Of a stretch of 64,000 bases of DNA, positions 25,572 to 34,987 are shown piece after piece. Within the stretch, counting starts at the first letter, position 1; every line of letters starts with the position of its first letter. The position numbers and the translations under genes were made by a program. Source of the DNA: Viridibacterium curvum (lineage in GTDB: Bacteria; Pseudomonadota; Gammaproteobacteria; Burkholderiales; Rhodocyclaceae); NCBI RefSeq assembly GCF_039544165.1, contig NZ_BAABLD010000008.1:186001-250000 (forward strand), in the 5' to 3' direction. Under the pieces are notes generated by a model. That model was not told where the DNA came from, did no database searches, and saw only the letters and a program-made list of their open reading frames with translations.

Positions 25572-28500
25572 ATGCAAGCCTCCCCAGAATTCAATACCGC
25601 ACAGCCTTCCGACAAGGCCCGGCTGCGCGAAATTCCGTACAACTACACCTCGTTCTCCGACCGCGAAATCGTCATTCGCCTGCTCGGCCCGGCGATGTGG
25701 GAGGTGCTGGAATCCCTGCGCGCAGAGCGCGTGACCGGTCGCTCGGCACGCATGCTCTACGAAGTCCTGGGCGATATCTGGGTCGTGCAGCGCAACCCCT
25801 ATCTCGAAGACGACCTGGTGGACAACCGCAACCGCCGCGGTGCCCTCATCGGCGCCCTGCGCCACCGTCTCGACGAAGTCGAACGCCGCCGCAAGGAGTC
25901 CGAAGCCACCGACCCGGATCGTGCTGCAAAGGTAGCGCAACTGGTCAATGCTGCCAATAAGGCTATTGACACCTTTTCGGCGCACTTCGAAAAGACGTAC
26001 GACCTGCGCAAGCGCGCCCAGAAGCTGCTGGCCCGCCACACGCGCAAGGACAACATCTGCTTCGACGGCTACGCGCGCGTCTCCCACGTCACCGATGCCA
26101 CCGACTGGCGCGTCGAGTACCCCTTCGTGGTGCTCTACCCGGACACGGAGGAAGAGATCGGCCACCTCGTACGCGACTGCATCGAGCTGGGCCTGACCAT
26201 CATTCCGCGCGGCGGTGGCACGGGCTACACCGGCGGCGCCGTACCGCTGTCGCCCTACTCGGCCGTCATCAACACCGAGAAGCTCATTGATCTCGGCAAG
26301 GTCGAGTACAAGACCCTGCCCGGCCTGACCGAACCGTATGCCACCGTCTTCACCGGCGCAGGCCTGGTTACGCGTCGCGTCATGGAAGCGGCCGAAGGGG
26401 CTGGCCTCGTCTTCGCCTGCGATCCGACCTCGGCTGACGCCTCGTGCATCGGCGGCAACGTCGCGATGAATGCTGGTGGCAAGAAGGCTGTGCTGTGGGG
26501 TACCGCACTCGACAATCTCGCCTCGTGGAAGATGGTGACGCCCGACGGCAACTGGCTCGAAGTCGTGCGCCTCAACCACAACCTCGGCAAGATCCACGAT
26601 CAGGAAAAGGTCGAGTTCCTGCTCAAGCGCTTTGACCCATCGGGCAAGAAGCTGCTGAGCGAAGAGACCATCACCATGTCGGGGCCGCAGTTCCGCAAGG
26701 TCGGTCTGGGCAAGGACGTCACGGACAAATTCCTCGGCGGCGTACCGGGCATCCAGAAAGAAGGCTGCGACGGCATCATCACGTCCGCCGTGTGGATCTT
26801 GCACAAGATGCCCCCGCACTCACGCACCGTCTGCCTGGAGTTCTACGGTCAGGTGCGAGAGGCCGTGCCCGCCATTGTCGAGATCAAGGACTACATCGAC
26901 AGCCTGCCCAAGACCGGGGACAAGCGCGTGCTGCTGGCCGGCCTCGAACACCTTGATGAGCGCTATGTGAAGGCCGTCGGCTATGCGACCAAGGCCAAGC
27001 GCCACGGCCGCCCGAAGATGGTGCTGATCGGAGACATCGTCGGTGACGACGAGAGCGCCGTCGCCAAGGCCACGTCCGAAGTCGTTCGCATCTGCAACGC
27101 ACGGGGCGCTGAAGGCTTCATTGCCGCCTCGCCCGAGATGAGCAAGAAGTTCTGGCTCGACCGCGGTCGCACCGCCGCCATCGCCAAGCACACCAACGCC
27201 TTCAAGATCAACGAGGACGTCGTGATCCCGCTGCCGCGCATGGGCGATTACTGCGACGGCATCGAGCGCATCAACATCGAGCTGTCGATCAAGAACAAGC
27301 TCAAGCTCGCCGACGCCATCGCCCACTTCCTCGACGGCGAGCTGCCGTTGCGCGTCGACGACTCCAACATAGAAAAAGAAGTGCTGATCGGCGACCGCCG
27401 GGCGCGCGCGCTGGAGGCGGTCTCGTTGGTACGCAGCCGCTGGCAGTGGATTCTCGACAATCTCGACACCCCCCTGGCATCGGCCGAACAACGCTTTGCC
27501 GAACTGGGTATCGAGGCCGGCGAGCTGACCAATCGCGCTGCGGATCCGATATTGTTCCACCGTGTGCAGGACTACTCGGTCCGCATCTCCTGGAAGGTTG
27601 AGCTGAAGGAAGCCATCGAAGAGATCTTCGAAGGCAACCTGTACCGTCCGCTGATCGAAAAGCTCGACGCGATCCAGAAGGAAGTGCTGCGCGGCCGCGT
27701 TTTCGTCGCCCTGCACATGCATGCCGGCGACGGCAATGTGCACACCAACCTGCCGGTGAACTCCGATCACTACGAGATGCTGCAGGAGGCCAACGCGGCG
27801 GTCGTGCGCATCATGGCGCTGGCACGCTCACTGGGCGGCGTGATCTCGGGCGAACACGGCATCGGCATCACCAAGCTGGAATTCCTCTCCGACGAGGAAG
27901 TTGCACCTTTCCGTGCCTACAAGAACAAGGTCGACCCGGAGGGGCGCTTCAACAAGGGCAAGCTGATGCCTGGCGGTGATCTCACGCACGCCTACACGCC
28001 GAGCTTCGGCCTGATGGGGCATGAGTCCATCATCATGCAGCAGAGCGATATCGGCGCCATCTCCGATTCGGTCAAGGACTGCCTGCGCTGCGGCAAGTGT
28101 AAGCCCGTGTGCTCGACCCACGTGCCCCGCGCCAACCTGCTCTACTCGCCGCGTAACAAGATCCTCGCCACCTCGCTGCTGATCGAAGCCTTCCTCTATG
28201 AGGAGCAGACGCGTCGTGGCGTGTCGATCAAGCACTGGGAAGAGTTCGAAGACGTCGCCGATCACTGCACGATCTGCCACAAGTGCTACAACCCCTGCCC
28301 CGTGGACATCGACTTCGGCGACGTGTCGATGAACATGAGGAACCTCTTGCGCAAGATGGGCAAGCAGAGCTTCAACCCGGCCAAGACCCTGGCCATGGCC
28401 TTCCTCAACACGACCTCGCCCGAGCGCATCAAGATCCTGCGCAAGGTGTCGATCGAGTGGGCCTACAAGGCACAGCGCCTCGGCAACCGCGTGCTCGGCA

Positions 28501-29498
28501 AGCTTGGCCGCAAGCAGGCTGACGCGCCACCGGCCTCGCTCGGCAAGCCGGCGATGAAGGCGCAGGTGATCCACTTCATCAACAAGAAGATGCCGGGCAA
28601 GCTGCCCAACAAGACGGCGCGCGCCCTGCTCGACATCGAGGACCCGGAAGTCGTGCCGGTGATCCGTGACCCGCAGAAGACCAGGGCCGATACGGAGGCC
28701 GTCTTCTACTTCCCGGGTTGCGGATCGGAGCGCCTGTTCTCGCAGGTCGGTCTCGCCACGCAAGCCATGCTCTATCACGTCGGAGTGCAGACCGTACTGC
28801 CCCCGGGTTACCTCTGCTGTGGCTACCCGCAGCGCGGCGGCGGCCAGTACGACAAGGCCGAGAAGATCACCACCGACAACCGCGTGCTGTTCCACCGCGT
28901 GGCCAACACGCTCAACTACCTCGACATCAAGACTGTCGTGGTGAGCTGCGGCACCTGCTACGACCAGCTCACGATGTACCAGTTCGAGAAGATCTTCCCG
29001 GGCTGCCGCCTCATCGACATCCACGAGTACCTGCTCGAAAAGGGCGTCAAGCTCGAAGGCGTCACCGGTACGCGCTACATGTACCACGACCCCTGCCACA
29101 CACCGATGAAACTGCAGGACCCGATGAAGACCGTCAACGCGCTGATCACCACCGACGACGCGACCAAGGTCATCAAGTCCGACCGCTGCTGCGGCGAAGC
29201 CGGCACGCTGGCCGTCGCCCGCCCCGACATCTCGACCCAAGTGCGTTACCGCAAGGAAGAAGAGATCCTCAAAGGCGCCGACAAGCTGCGCGAAGACGGC
29301 TTCACCGGCAAGGTGAAGATGCTCACCTCATGCCCGGCCTGCCTGCAGGGTCTGCAGCGTTATGAGGACGACGTGGAAGGCGGCATCGACGCCGACTACA
29401 TCGTCATCGAGATGGCCAAGCGCCTGCTCGGCGAAAACTGGATGCCCGAGTACGTCGAGCGCGCCAATAACGGCGGCATCGAACGCGTCCTGCTGTAA
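25572..29498 (+). CDS. Large FAD/FMN-binding and Fe-S oxidoreductase (DUF3683, GlcD/GlpC-like fusion)
   Basis: 1308 residues. N-terminal DUF3683 (YNYTSFSDREIVIRLLG), then an FAD-binding PCMH domain (around 180-400; PRGGGTGYTGGAVPLS), an FAD-oxidase C-terminal domain with HMHAGDGNVHTN and SGEHGIG, and two 4Fe-4S motifs (CLRCGKCKPVCS near 836, CTICHKCYNPCP near 898). The C-terminus holds two cysteine-rich CCG domains (CCGYPQRGG near 1080, CCGEAGT near 1205). This fuses the parts of a D-lactate/glycolate dehydrogenase and its LutA/GlpC-like Fe-S partner. Membrane-linked oxidation of a 2-hydroxyacid is the likely chemistry, but the substrate is unknown. Start chosen at MQASPEF. Confidence 0.9.
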   Translation: MQASPEFNTAQPSDKARLREIPYNYTSFSDREIVIRLLGPAMWEVLESLRAERVTGRSARMLYEVLGDIWVVQRNPYLEDDLVDNRNRRGALIGALRHRLDEVERRRKESEATDPDRAAKVAQLVNAANKAIDTFSAHFEKTYDLRKRAQKLLARHTRKDNICFDGYARVSHVTDATDWRVEYPFVVLYPDTEEEIGHLVRDCIELGLTIIPRGGGTGYTGGAVPLSPYSAVINTEKLIDLGKVEYKTLPGLTEPYATVFTGAGLVTRRVMEAAEGAGLVFACDPTSADASCIGGNVAMNAGGKKAVLWGTALDNLASWKMVTPDGNWLEVVRLNHNLGKIHDQEKVEFLLKRFDPSGKKLLSEETITMSGPQFRKVGLGKDVTDKFLGGVPGIQKEGCDGIITSAVWILHKMPPHSRTVCLEFYGQVREAVPAIVEIKDYIDSLPKTGDKRVLLAGLEHLDERYVKAVGYATKAKRHGRPKMVLIGDIVGDDESAVAKATSEVVRICNARGAEGFIAASPEMSKKFWLDRGRTAAIAKHTNAFKINEDVVIPLPRMGDYCDGIERINIELSIKNKLKLADAIAHFLDGELPLRVDDSNIEKEVLIGDRRARALEAVSLVRSRWQWILDNLDTPLASAEQRFAELGIEAGELTNRAADPILFHRVQDYSVRISWKVELKEAIEEIFEGNLYRPLIEKLDAIQKEVLRGRVFVALHMHAGDGNVHTNLPVNSDHYEMLQEANAAVVRIMALARSLGGVISGEHGIGITKLEFLSDEEVAPFRAYKNKVDPEGRFNKGKLMPGGDLTHAYTPSFGLMGHESIIMQQSDIGAISDSVKDCLRCGKCKPVCSTHVPRANLLYSPRNKILATSLLIEAFLYEEQTRRGVSIKHWEEFEDVADHCTICHKCYNPCPVDIDFGDVSMNMRNLLRKMGKQSFNPAKTLAMAFLNTTSPERIKILRKVSIEWAYKAQRLGNRVLGKLGRKQADAPPASLGKPAMKAQVIHFINKKMPGKLPNKTARALLDIEDPEVVPVIRDPQKTRADTEAVFYFPGCGSERLFSQVGLATQAMLYHVGVQTVLPPGYLCCGYPQRGGGQYDKAEKITTDNRVLFHRVANTLNYLDIKTVVVSCGTCYDQLTMYQFEKIFPGCRLIDIHEYLLEKGVKLEGVTGTRYMYHDPCHTPMKLQDPMKTVNALITTDDATKVIKSDRCCGEAGTLAVARPDISTQVRYRKEEEILKGADKLREDGFTGKVKMLTSCPACLQGLQRYEDDVEGGIDADYIVIEMAKRLLGENWMPEYVERANNGGIERVLL

Positions 29499-29509
29499 GC
29501 ACTCCTCAC

Positions 29510-29536
29510 CGAGGCATGGCCCAGCGCCATGCCTCG
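29510..29536 (+). terminator. Strong hairpin after the large oxidoreductase gene
   Basis: An 11-base perfect inverted repeat (CGAGGCATGGC and its complement) around a 5-base loop, 12 bases after the stop. No U-run follows, so it may act as a factor-dependent terminator or 3'-end stabiliser rather than a classic intrinsic terminator. Confidence 0.5.
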
Positions 29537-29578
29537 CGTATTCCTGCCTCTGCAACAACCTTTCCTGAGCATCGAACG

Positions 29579-30175
29579 ATGTCCGAACACGCCACCACGT
29601 CCGAACTGATCGCCCGCTTCGAGCTCTGGCTCGCCGAAGCCGGCAAGACCGAACCCAACGACCCGAACGCCATGTCGCTCGCGACCGTCGGCACAGATGG
29701 CATGCCTTCCGTGCGCATGGTGCTGCTCAAGCATGCCGATGACGCCGGCTTTGTCTTCTACACCAACCTGGGCAGCCAGAAGGGGCAGGAGCTCAAAGCC
29801 AATCCGCAAGCTGCCGTGTGCTTCCACTGGAAGAGCCTGCAACGCCAGGTCCGCGTGCAAGGCAAAGTCGAACCGGTCAGCGCAGCGGAGGCCGACGCCT
29901 ACTTCGCCAGCCGAGCACGCGATTCACGCATCGGTGCCTGGGCCTCGAAGCAGTCGCAACCGCTGGAAGGCCGCTTCGCGCTGGAAAAGCGCGTCGCCGA
30001 GTACGCGCTCAAGTTCGGCCTTGGCGACATTCCGCGCCCTGAATTCTGGTCCGGTTTTCGCATCGTTCCGAGCGTGATCGAATTCTGGCAAGCCGGCGCC
30101 TTCCGCCTGCACGACCGCAGCCGCTACGTACGCCTCACCGGCCACGACTGGCAAGGCTCGCCCCTGTTTCCCTGA
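29579..30175 (+). CDS. pdxH: Pyridoxamine 5'-phosphate oxidase
   Basis: 198 residues. FMN-dependent oxidation of PNP/PMP to PLP. Family motifs: NAMSLATVGTDGMPSVRMVLLK, FVFYTNLGSQKGQEL, the EFWQ block and LHDR. The ATG at 29579 begins MSEHATTS; slightly shorter than E. coli PdxH because the N-terminal arm is reduced. Followed 17 bases later by the carbonic anhydrase gene. Confidence 0.95.
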   Translation: MSEHATTSELIARFELWLAEAGKTEPNDPNAMSLATVGTDGMPSVRMVLLKHADDAGFVFYTNLGSQKGQELKANPQAAVCFHWKSLQRQVRVQGKVEPVSAAEADAYFASRARDSRIGAWASKQSQPLEGRFALEKRVAEYALKFGLGDIPRPEFWSGFRIVPSVIEFWQAGAFRLHDRSRYVRLTGHDWQGSPLFP

Positions 30176-30192
30176 GTATTCCCGAGGACCCC

Positions 30193-30849
30193 ATGAGCTA
30201 CCACCCGCAAGACCTGCTGCGACAGAACCGTGCCTGGGCCGCTTCCATGCTGCAAAGCGACCCCGACTTCTTCGACCGCCTGCGCACACAGCAAACGCCG
30301 GAATACCTGTGGATTGGCTGCGCCGATAGCCGCGTACCCGCCAATGAAATCACCGGTCTCGCGCCCGGCGAAGTATTCGTGCACCGGAATGTCGCCAACG
30401 TCGTCGTGCACACCGATCTCAATTGCCTGTCAGCCATGCAGTTTGCTGTCGACGTCCTCAAGGTCAAGCACATCCTCGTTGTCGGCCACTACGGCTGTGG
30501 CGGCGTCAAGGCCGCCCTCAACAACCTGCGCGTGGGCCTCGCCGACAACTGGATCCGCCACGTGCAGGACGTACGCGACAAGTTCCGCACACAGCTCGAA
30601 GCACATGCCGCCCCCGTCTCCAAGCTGGATCGCCTGTGCGAGCTGAATGTGGTCGAACAGGTGCTCAACGTCTGCGAAACCACGGTCATGCGCGACGCCT
30701 GGGAGCGCGGCCAGGACGTCTCGGTGCACGGCTGGATCTATGGTGTCGCGGACGGCATCCTGCGTGACCTGGGCGTCAGCGTCGAGAAGGAGAGCGAGCT
30801 GCTGGACAGCTACACCGCGGCGGTGCAGGAAATCTGCAAGCGCGTCTGA
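30193..30849 (+). CDS. can: Beta-class carbonic anhydrase
   Basis: 218 residues. Zinc ligands C43 (WIGCADSRVP), H99 and C102 (GHYGCGG) and the Asp45/Arg47 dyad are present. It interconverts CO2 and bicarbonate in the cytoplasm and resembles E. coli Can. It is close behind pdxH on the same strand. Confidence 0.93.
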   Translation: MSYHPQDLLRQNRAWAASMLQSDPDFFDRLRTQQTPEYLWIGCADSRVPANEITGLAPGEVFVHRNVANVVVHTDLNCLSAMQFAVDVLKVKHILVVGHYGCGGVKAALNNLRVGLADNWIRHVQDVRDKFRTQLEAHAAPVSKLDRLCELNVVEQVLNVCETTVMRDAWERGQDVSVHGWIYGVADGILRDLGVSVEKESELLDSYTAAVQEICKRV

Positions 30850-30929
30850 TCCGGCCCGCAGACCACCGGCCAGCGCCCATGCTGGCCGCGCGGTTATACT
30901 CCGGCTCGCTCCCATTCAGGAACGACACA

Positions 30930-31502
30930 ATGAATCGCCGTCCCCGGACAAGCATTCCCCCCCGCCTGCAAGCCGGCAACACGGTCGCAGGCATCCTGAT
31001 CGGCCTGCTGATCGGCGTCCTGATCGCTGCGGGCATCGCGCTCTATATCAACTTCGGCAACAAGCCCTTCACGCAGCCGACGCCGAACACCACGCAAAGC
31101 GCGCCTGTCGCCAGCAGCGAGCCCCGCTCGCTACCGGGCAAACCCGGCGACAAGCCGGTCGACAAGCCCAGCTACGACTTCTACAAGATTCTGCCAGGCG
31201 GTGATGCCGCATCCGTGCCGCCCGCAGCTTCGACGCCGGCTACGGAACCTGTCGCCGCCGACAAGATCTATCTGCAGGCGGGTGCCTTCCAGGACCCTGC
31301 CGACGCTGACAACCTCAAGGCCAGACTGGCGCTGATGGGGCTGGAAGCCGGCGTGCAGAAAGTGGATACGGCCGACAAGGGCGTCCTGCAACGCGTGCGG
31401 GTCGGCCCGTTCGCCAGTGACGCCGATATGGAAGCCGCCCGCGCCCGGCTGGCGCAGGAGGGCATCGAATCGATGCCCGTGCGCGTCAAGCCGCGCAAGT
31501 AA
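30930..31502 (+). CDS. SPOR domain protein (FtsN-like, membrane anchored)
   Basis: 190 residues: short cytoplasmic N-terminus, one transmembrane helix (about 18-41), a Pro/Thr/Ser-rich linker, and a C-terminal SPOR domain (KIYLQAGAFQDPADADNLKARL...GVLQRVRVGPF). SPOR domains bind denuded septal peptidoglycan. It precedes dsbA, the position of the ftsN-like SPOR gene in many betaproteobacteria. A divisome role is inferred. Confidence 0.9.
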   Translation: MNRRPRTSIPPRLQAGNTVAGILIGLLIGVLIAAGIALYINFGNKPFTQPTPNTTQSAPVASSEPRSLPGKPGDKPVDKPSYDFYKILPGGDAASVPPAASTPATEPVAADKIYLQAGAFQDPADADNLKARLALMGLEAGVQKVDTADKGVLQRVRVGPFASDADMEAARARLAQEGIESMPVRVKPRK

Positions 31503-31547
31503 ATCGTTGCTGCACAGTAGTTGCTGACAAATATCCAAGGAGAAACC

Positions 31548-32201
31548 ATGTTCCGCCGCACCCTCATGAAGGCCGCCTTTGCCGCAACACTGCTGGGCCT
31601 CGCCGGCATCAGCCAGGCCGCCACCGTTGGCAAGGATTACGAGCTGCTGTCGCCTGCCCAACCCGGCGGCACCAACGGCCAGATCGAAGTCGTCGAGTTC
31701 TTCTCCTTCGGCTGCCCGCACTGTGCCAACCTCGAACCCAAGCTCGAAAAATGGCGTGCCGAACAAGCCAAGGACGTTGTGCTGGTACGCGTCCCCGTCA
31801 TCTTCCGCAAGGAATGGCAGCCCCTCGCCCGCATGCACTACACGCTCGAAGCCATGGGCCTCAGCGACAAGCTGAGCGGCGCCGTTTTCGACGCCATCCA
31901 CAAGAACTATGTGCGTATGGATGACGAAGCCAAGCGCAACGAATGGCTCGCCAAGCAAGGCGTCGACGTCAAGAAGTTCAACGACACCTGGCGCTCATTC
32001 GGCATCGACGCACAGATGCGCCGCGCCACGCAGATGGCCGAGAAATACAAGATCCAGAGCGTGCCCGCGCTTTACGTCGACGGTCAGTACTTCGTCCGCA
32101 ACAAGGACGAAAAGATGCCTGAAGACCAGACCCACACCAAGAACCTCGCCACCGCCACCGAGCTCATCAACATGGTGCGCGCCAGCAAGTCCAAGAAGTG
32201 A
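31548..32201 (+). CDS. dsbA: Thiol:disulfide interchange protein DsbA
   Basis: 217 residues with a signal peptide (about 1-24) and a thioredoxin fold with the active site FGCPHC (C56, C59) and cis-proline loop QSVPALYVDG. Periplasmic oxidase that introduces disulfides. AAGGAG lies just before the ATG at 31548. The stop overlaps the GTG start of the SDR gene. It complements DsbD at 22.2 kb, so the window holds one oxidising and one reducing component of the periplasmic thiol system. Confidence 0.95.
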   Translation: MFRRTLMKAAFAATLLGLAGISQAATVGKDYELLSPAQPGGTNGQIEVVEFFSFGCPHCANLEPKLEKWRAEQAKDVVLVRVPVIFRKEWQPLARMHYTLEAMGLSDKLSGAVFDAIHKNYVRMDDEAKRNEWLAKQGVDVKKFNDTWRSFGIDAQMRRATQMAEKYKIQSVPALYVDGQYFVRNKDEKMPEDQTHTKNLATATELINMVRASKSKK

Positions 32202-32983
32202 GCCAGCCGCCGCTGCGCGTCTTCCTGACCGGCGCATCGAGCGGTATCGGTGAGGCCCTTGCCCGTCACTACGCCGGGCAAGGCGCACAACTCGGCCTCG
32301 TGGCGCGCCGCGCCGACAAGCTGAGCGCGCTGATCGACAGCCTGCCGGGCGGCGCAGCCCAGCACATCGCCCTCTCCGCCGACGTCGCTGACAGCAGCAG
32401 CGTCGCTGCTGCGGCCAGGCAATACCTCGAGCGCTTCGGCCTGCCCGACATCGTGATCGCCAATGCCGGCATCTCTGTCGGCACGCTCACCGAAGAGGTG
32501 CAGGACTACAGCCCCTTTGAAGCCGTGTTGCGCACCAATGTGCTGGGCGTGGTCGCAACCTTCCAGCCTTTTGCAGGTGCCATGCGCGCACGCGGCCACG
32601 GCCGGCTGGTCGGCATCTCGTCCGTCGCCGGCGTGCGCGGCATTCCGGGTGCCGGAGCCTATAGCGCCTCCAAGGCCGCCGTCAGCCGCTACCTCGAAAG
32701 CCTGCGCGTCGAGATGCGCGGCAGCGGCGTCTCCGTCATCGACATCCGCCCCGGTTATATCCGCACGCCGATGACCGACGTCAACAGCTACCCCATGCCC
32801 TTCATCCTGCCGGCAGAGGAAGCTGCGAAGCGCTTTGCACGCGCCATCGCGGCCAACGCCTCACAGGCCACCATTCCCTGGCAGATGGGTCTTGTCGCAC
32901 GTGTGCTGAACGTCCTGCCCAACGCGATCTTCGACTACCTGTTCTCCAAGGCTGGCCGCAAGCCGCGCAATCTCATCGGCTAA
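32198..32983 (+). CDS. Short-chain dehydrogenase/reductase (SDR)
   Basis: 261 residues. Cofactor motif TGASSGIGEALA, NAG in IANAGIS, catalytic Ser (GISSVAG) and YSASKAA. It uses a GTG start inside the dsbA stop (GTGA), so it is translationally coupled. Substrate unknown; the C-terminal hydrophobic stretch suggests a lipid or membrane-proximal substrate. A strong terminator follows. Confidence 0.9.
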   Translation: MSQPPLRVFLTGASSGIGEALARHYAGQGAQLGLVARRADKLSALIDSLPGGAAQHIALSADVADSSSVAAAARQYLERFGLPDIVIANAGISVGTLTEEVQDYSPFEAVLRTNVLGVVATFQPFAGAMRARGHGRLVGISSVAGVRGIPGAGAYSASKAAVSRYLESLRVEMRGSGVSVIDIRPGYIRTPMTDVNSYPMPFILPAEEAAKRFARAIAANASQATIPWQMGLVARVLNVLPNAIFDYLFSKAGRKPRNLIG

Positions 32984-33013
32984 TAGCGCCTCACGCGCCA
33001 CAGCACGCACAAC

Positions 33014-33041
33014 AAAAAGCCGACCCGCAGGTCGGCTTTTT
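33014..33041 (+). terminator. Intrinsic terminator after the dsbA-SDR unit
   Basis: Perfect 12-base stem AAAAAGCCGACC (33014-33025) pairing with 33030-33041 around a CGCA loop, ending in TTTTTG. The A-run on the other side means it may also stop minus-strand transcripts from the nrtD side. Bases 33042-33189 show no further feature. Confidence 0.92.
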
Positions 33042-33189
33042 GTTTATTTTTTGAGGTGGTCAGGATCCGTAGCGAGAGGCCGTCAGCGGGGTGAAGAGCA
33101 GCAGAGGAACCGGAGTGTATCGAGATACATGAGGATTCCGAGCAGCGCATGAGCCCCGATCACGGCCTCGCAGTAGGATCATGACCGCC

Positions 33190-33981
33190 TCAAGCAGCGT
33201 GCTTCATCTGCTTTTGATAGAGGAACTCAAGGATCGCCGCACGGTAGTCGGCAAAGCGTGGGTCGTGCGCCAGCTCCAGACGGCTGCGCGGCTTCTCCAG
33301 CTTCACTTCGAGGATTTCGCCGATCGTTGCCGCCGGGCCGTTGGTCATCATGACCACACGATCAGACAGCAGCACCGCTTCATCCACATCGTGCGTCACC
33401 ATCACCACGGTGGCACCGGTCTTCTGCATCACGCCGATCAGCTCGTCCTGCAGGCTGGCACGCGTCAGCGCATCCAGCGCACCGAAGGGCTCATCCATAA
33501 GCAGGATCTTGGGTTCGATGGCAAACGCCCGCGCAATCCCGACGCGTTGCTTCATGCCGCCCGAAATCTCGTGGGGCATCTTGTGCATGGCGTGATCCAT
33601 GTGGACCATCTCCAGTGCGGCGCGCGTGCGCTCCTTGAGCTTGGCCTTGCCCTCCTGGGCGCCGAACACGCGCTCTACGCCGAGCATCACGTTCTCGAAA
33701 CAGCTCAACCAGGGCAGCAGCGAGTGGTTCTGGAACACCACGCCACGCTCGGGGCCAGGGCCCGCGATTTCGCGACCATTGCAGATCAGCACGCCCGAGC
33801 TGGGCAGGGTCAGGCCGGCAATCAGGTTCAGCAGCGTCGACTTGCCGCAGCCCGAGTGGCCGATCAGCGTGATCACCTCGCCTTCGCTGATGTTGAGGTT
33901 GATGTCGCGCAATGCCACGAACGTGCCATTCTTGGTCTCGAAGCGCATGCCGACGTCTTGAACTTGTACCAGTGGTTTCAT
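33190..33981 (-). CDS. nrtD: Nitrate-type ABC transporter ATP-binding protein
   Basis: 263 residues. Walker A GHSGCGKST, Q-loop, signature EISGGMKQRVGIA and Walker B ILLMDEPFGALD are intact. NrtD/TauB/SsuB type. Lies 10 bases after the permease gene and last in the nrtABD unit. The substrate (nitrate or nitrite rather than sulfonate) is inferred from the upstream NasT gene and leader. Confidence 0.9.
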   Translation of the reverse strand: MKPLVQVQDVGMRFETKNGTFVALRDINLNISEGEVITLIGHSGCGKSTLLNLIAGLTLPSSGVLICNGREIAGPGPERGVVFQNHSLLPWLSCFENVMLGVERVFGAQEGKAKLKERTRAALEMVHMDHAMHKMPHEISGGMKQRVGIARAFAIEPKILLMDEPFGALDALTRASLQDELIGVMQKTGATVVMVTHDVDEAVLLSDRVVMMTNGPAATIGEILEVKLEKPRSRLELAHDPRFADYRAAILEFLYQKQMKHAA

Positions 33982-33991
33982 GATTCAGTCC

Positions 33992-34918
33992 TCAGTTGCT
34001 GGCGTAGGAGAAGCGCTTGGCGATCTGCAGCAAGGTCAGCTCCAGCAGCAGGCCGACGATACCGATCACGAAGATCGCAATGACGATGTGTTCCACCTTC
34101 AGGTTGTTCCACTCGTCCCACACCCAGAAGCCGATACCCACGCCACCGGTCAGCATTTCGGCCGCCACGATCACCAGCCAGGCTGTGCCGATGGACAGGC
34201 GGATACCGGTCAGCATGTAGGGCAACACAGCCGGGAACAGGATCTTGGTGAGAATCTTGAACTCCGACAGGTTCAGCACGCGGGCCACGTTCATATAGTC
34301 GCTCGGAATACGCTGCACGCCCTGCGCCGTGTTGAGGATCATCGGCCAGATCGAGCAGATGAAGATCGTCCACGTTGCGGCCGGGTCGGCCTTCTTGAAT
34401 ACCAGCAGGCCGATTGGCAGCCAGGCCAGCGGCGACACCGGGCGGAGCAGCGAGATGATCGGGTCCAGCATGCTGCCCATGAACTTGAAGCGCCCCAGCA
34501 TGAAGCCGACCGGGATACCCACCAGCGCCGCAAAGCCGAAGCCGATGCCGACGCGCTTGAGCGAGGAGAGGATGTTCCAGCCGATACCCTGGTCATTCGG
34601 ACCGTTGCTGTAGAACGGATCGGAGAACAGCACCACGGCAGCACTCCAGGTCTTGGCCGGCGTCGGGATGCCCTGGGTCTTGATCGCAACGACCTCCCAG
34701 ATGGCGATCAGCAGTGCCAGCCCGATGAGGGGCGGCAGCACGATGCGGGCGATATTCTTCAGCCGCTCACGCAGTTCGCTACGCTTGGCGACGGGAGCCG
34801 CCGGTGCGGCAGGGGCGACGGGTGCTGCGGCAACAGCCTGCACGGGCGTCGCAGCGTTGGCGGGTGCGGTCGAGGAAAAGGTCGGGGTTTGCGAGATGCT
34901 CATCGTGGCGCTACTCAT
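33992..34918 (-). CDS. nrtB: Nitrate-type ABC transporter permease
   Basis: 308 residues with an unusual Ala/Pro-rich N-terminal tail of about 50 residues, then a BPD-type permease domain with about six helices and the EAA-like loop near VARVLNLSEFKILTKILFPAVLP. AGGAG precedes the ATG at 34918 by a few bases. It follows the binding-protein gene after a strong intercistronic hairpin. Confidence 0.9.
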   Translation of the reverse strand: MSSATMSISQTPTFSSTAPANAATPVQAVAAAPVAPAAPAAPVAKRSELRERLKNIARIVLPPLIGLALLIAIWEVVAIKTQGIPTPAKTWSAAVVLFSDPFYSNGPNDQGIGWNILSSLKRVGIGFGFAALVGIPVGFMLGRFKFMGSMLDPIISLLRPVSPLAWLPIGLLVFKKADPAATWTIFICSIWPMILNTAQGVQRIPSDYMNVARVLNLSEFKILTKILFPAVLPYMLTGIRLSIGTAWLVIVAAEMLTGGVGIGFWVWDEWNNLKVEHIVIAIFVIGIVGLLLELTLLQIAKRFSYASN

Positions 34919-34949
34919 TCTGGTTACTCCTGTGGGAGATCGGGAAACC

Positions 34950-34980
34950 GACACCGGTGCGCTTGTGGCGCACCGGTGTC
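34950..34980 (-). other. Intercistronic hairpin between nrtA and nrtB
   Basis: Perfect 13-base inverted repeat (34950-34962 and 34968-34980; GACACCGGTGCGC arm) around a 5-base loop, seven bases after the nrtA stop and 31 bases before the nrtB start. No U-run follows, so it is more likely an RNA-stabilising or partial-termination element that keeps nrtA expression above nrtB. Such hairpins are common after ABC binding-protein genes. Confidence 0.7.
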
Positions 34981-34987
34981 ATCGCCA

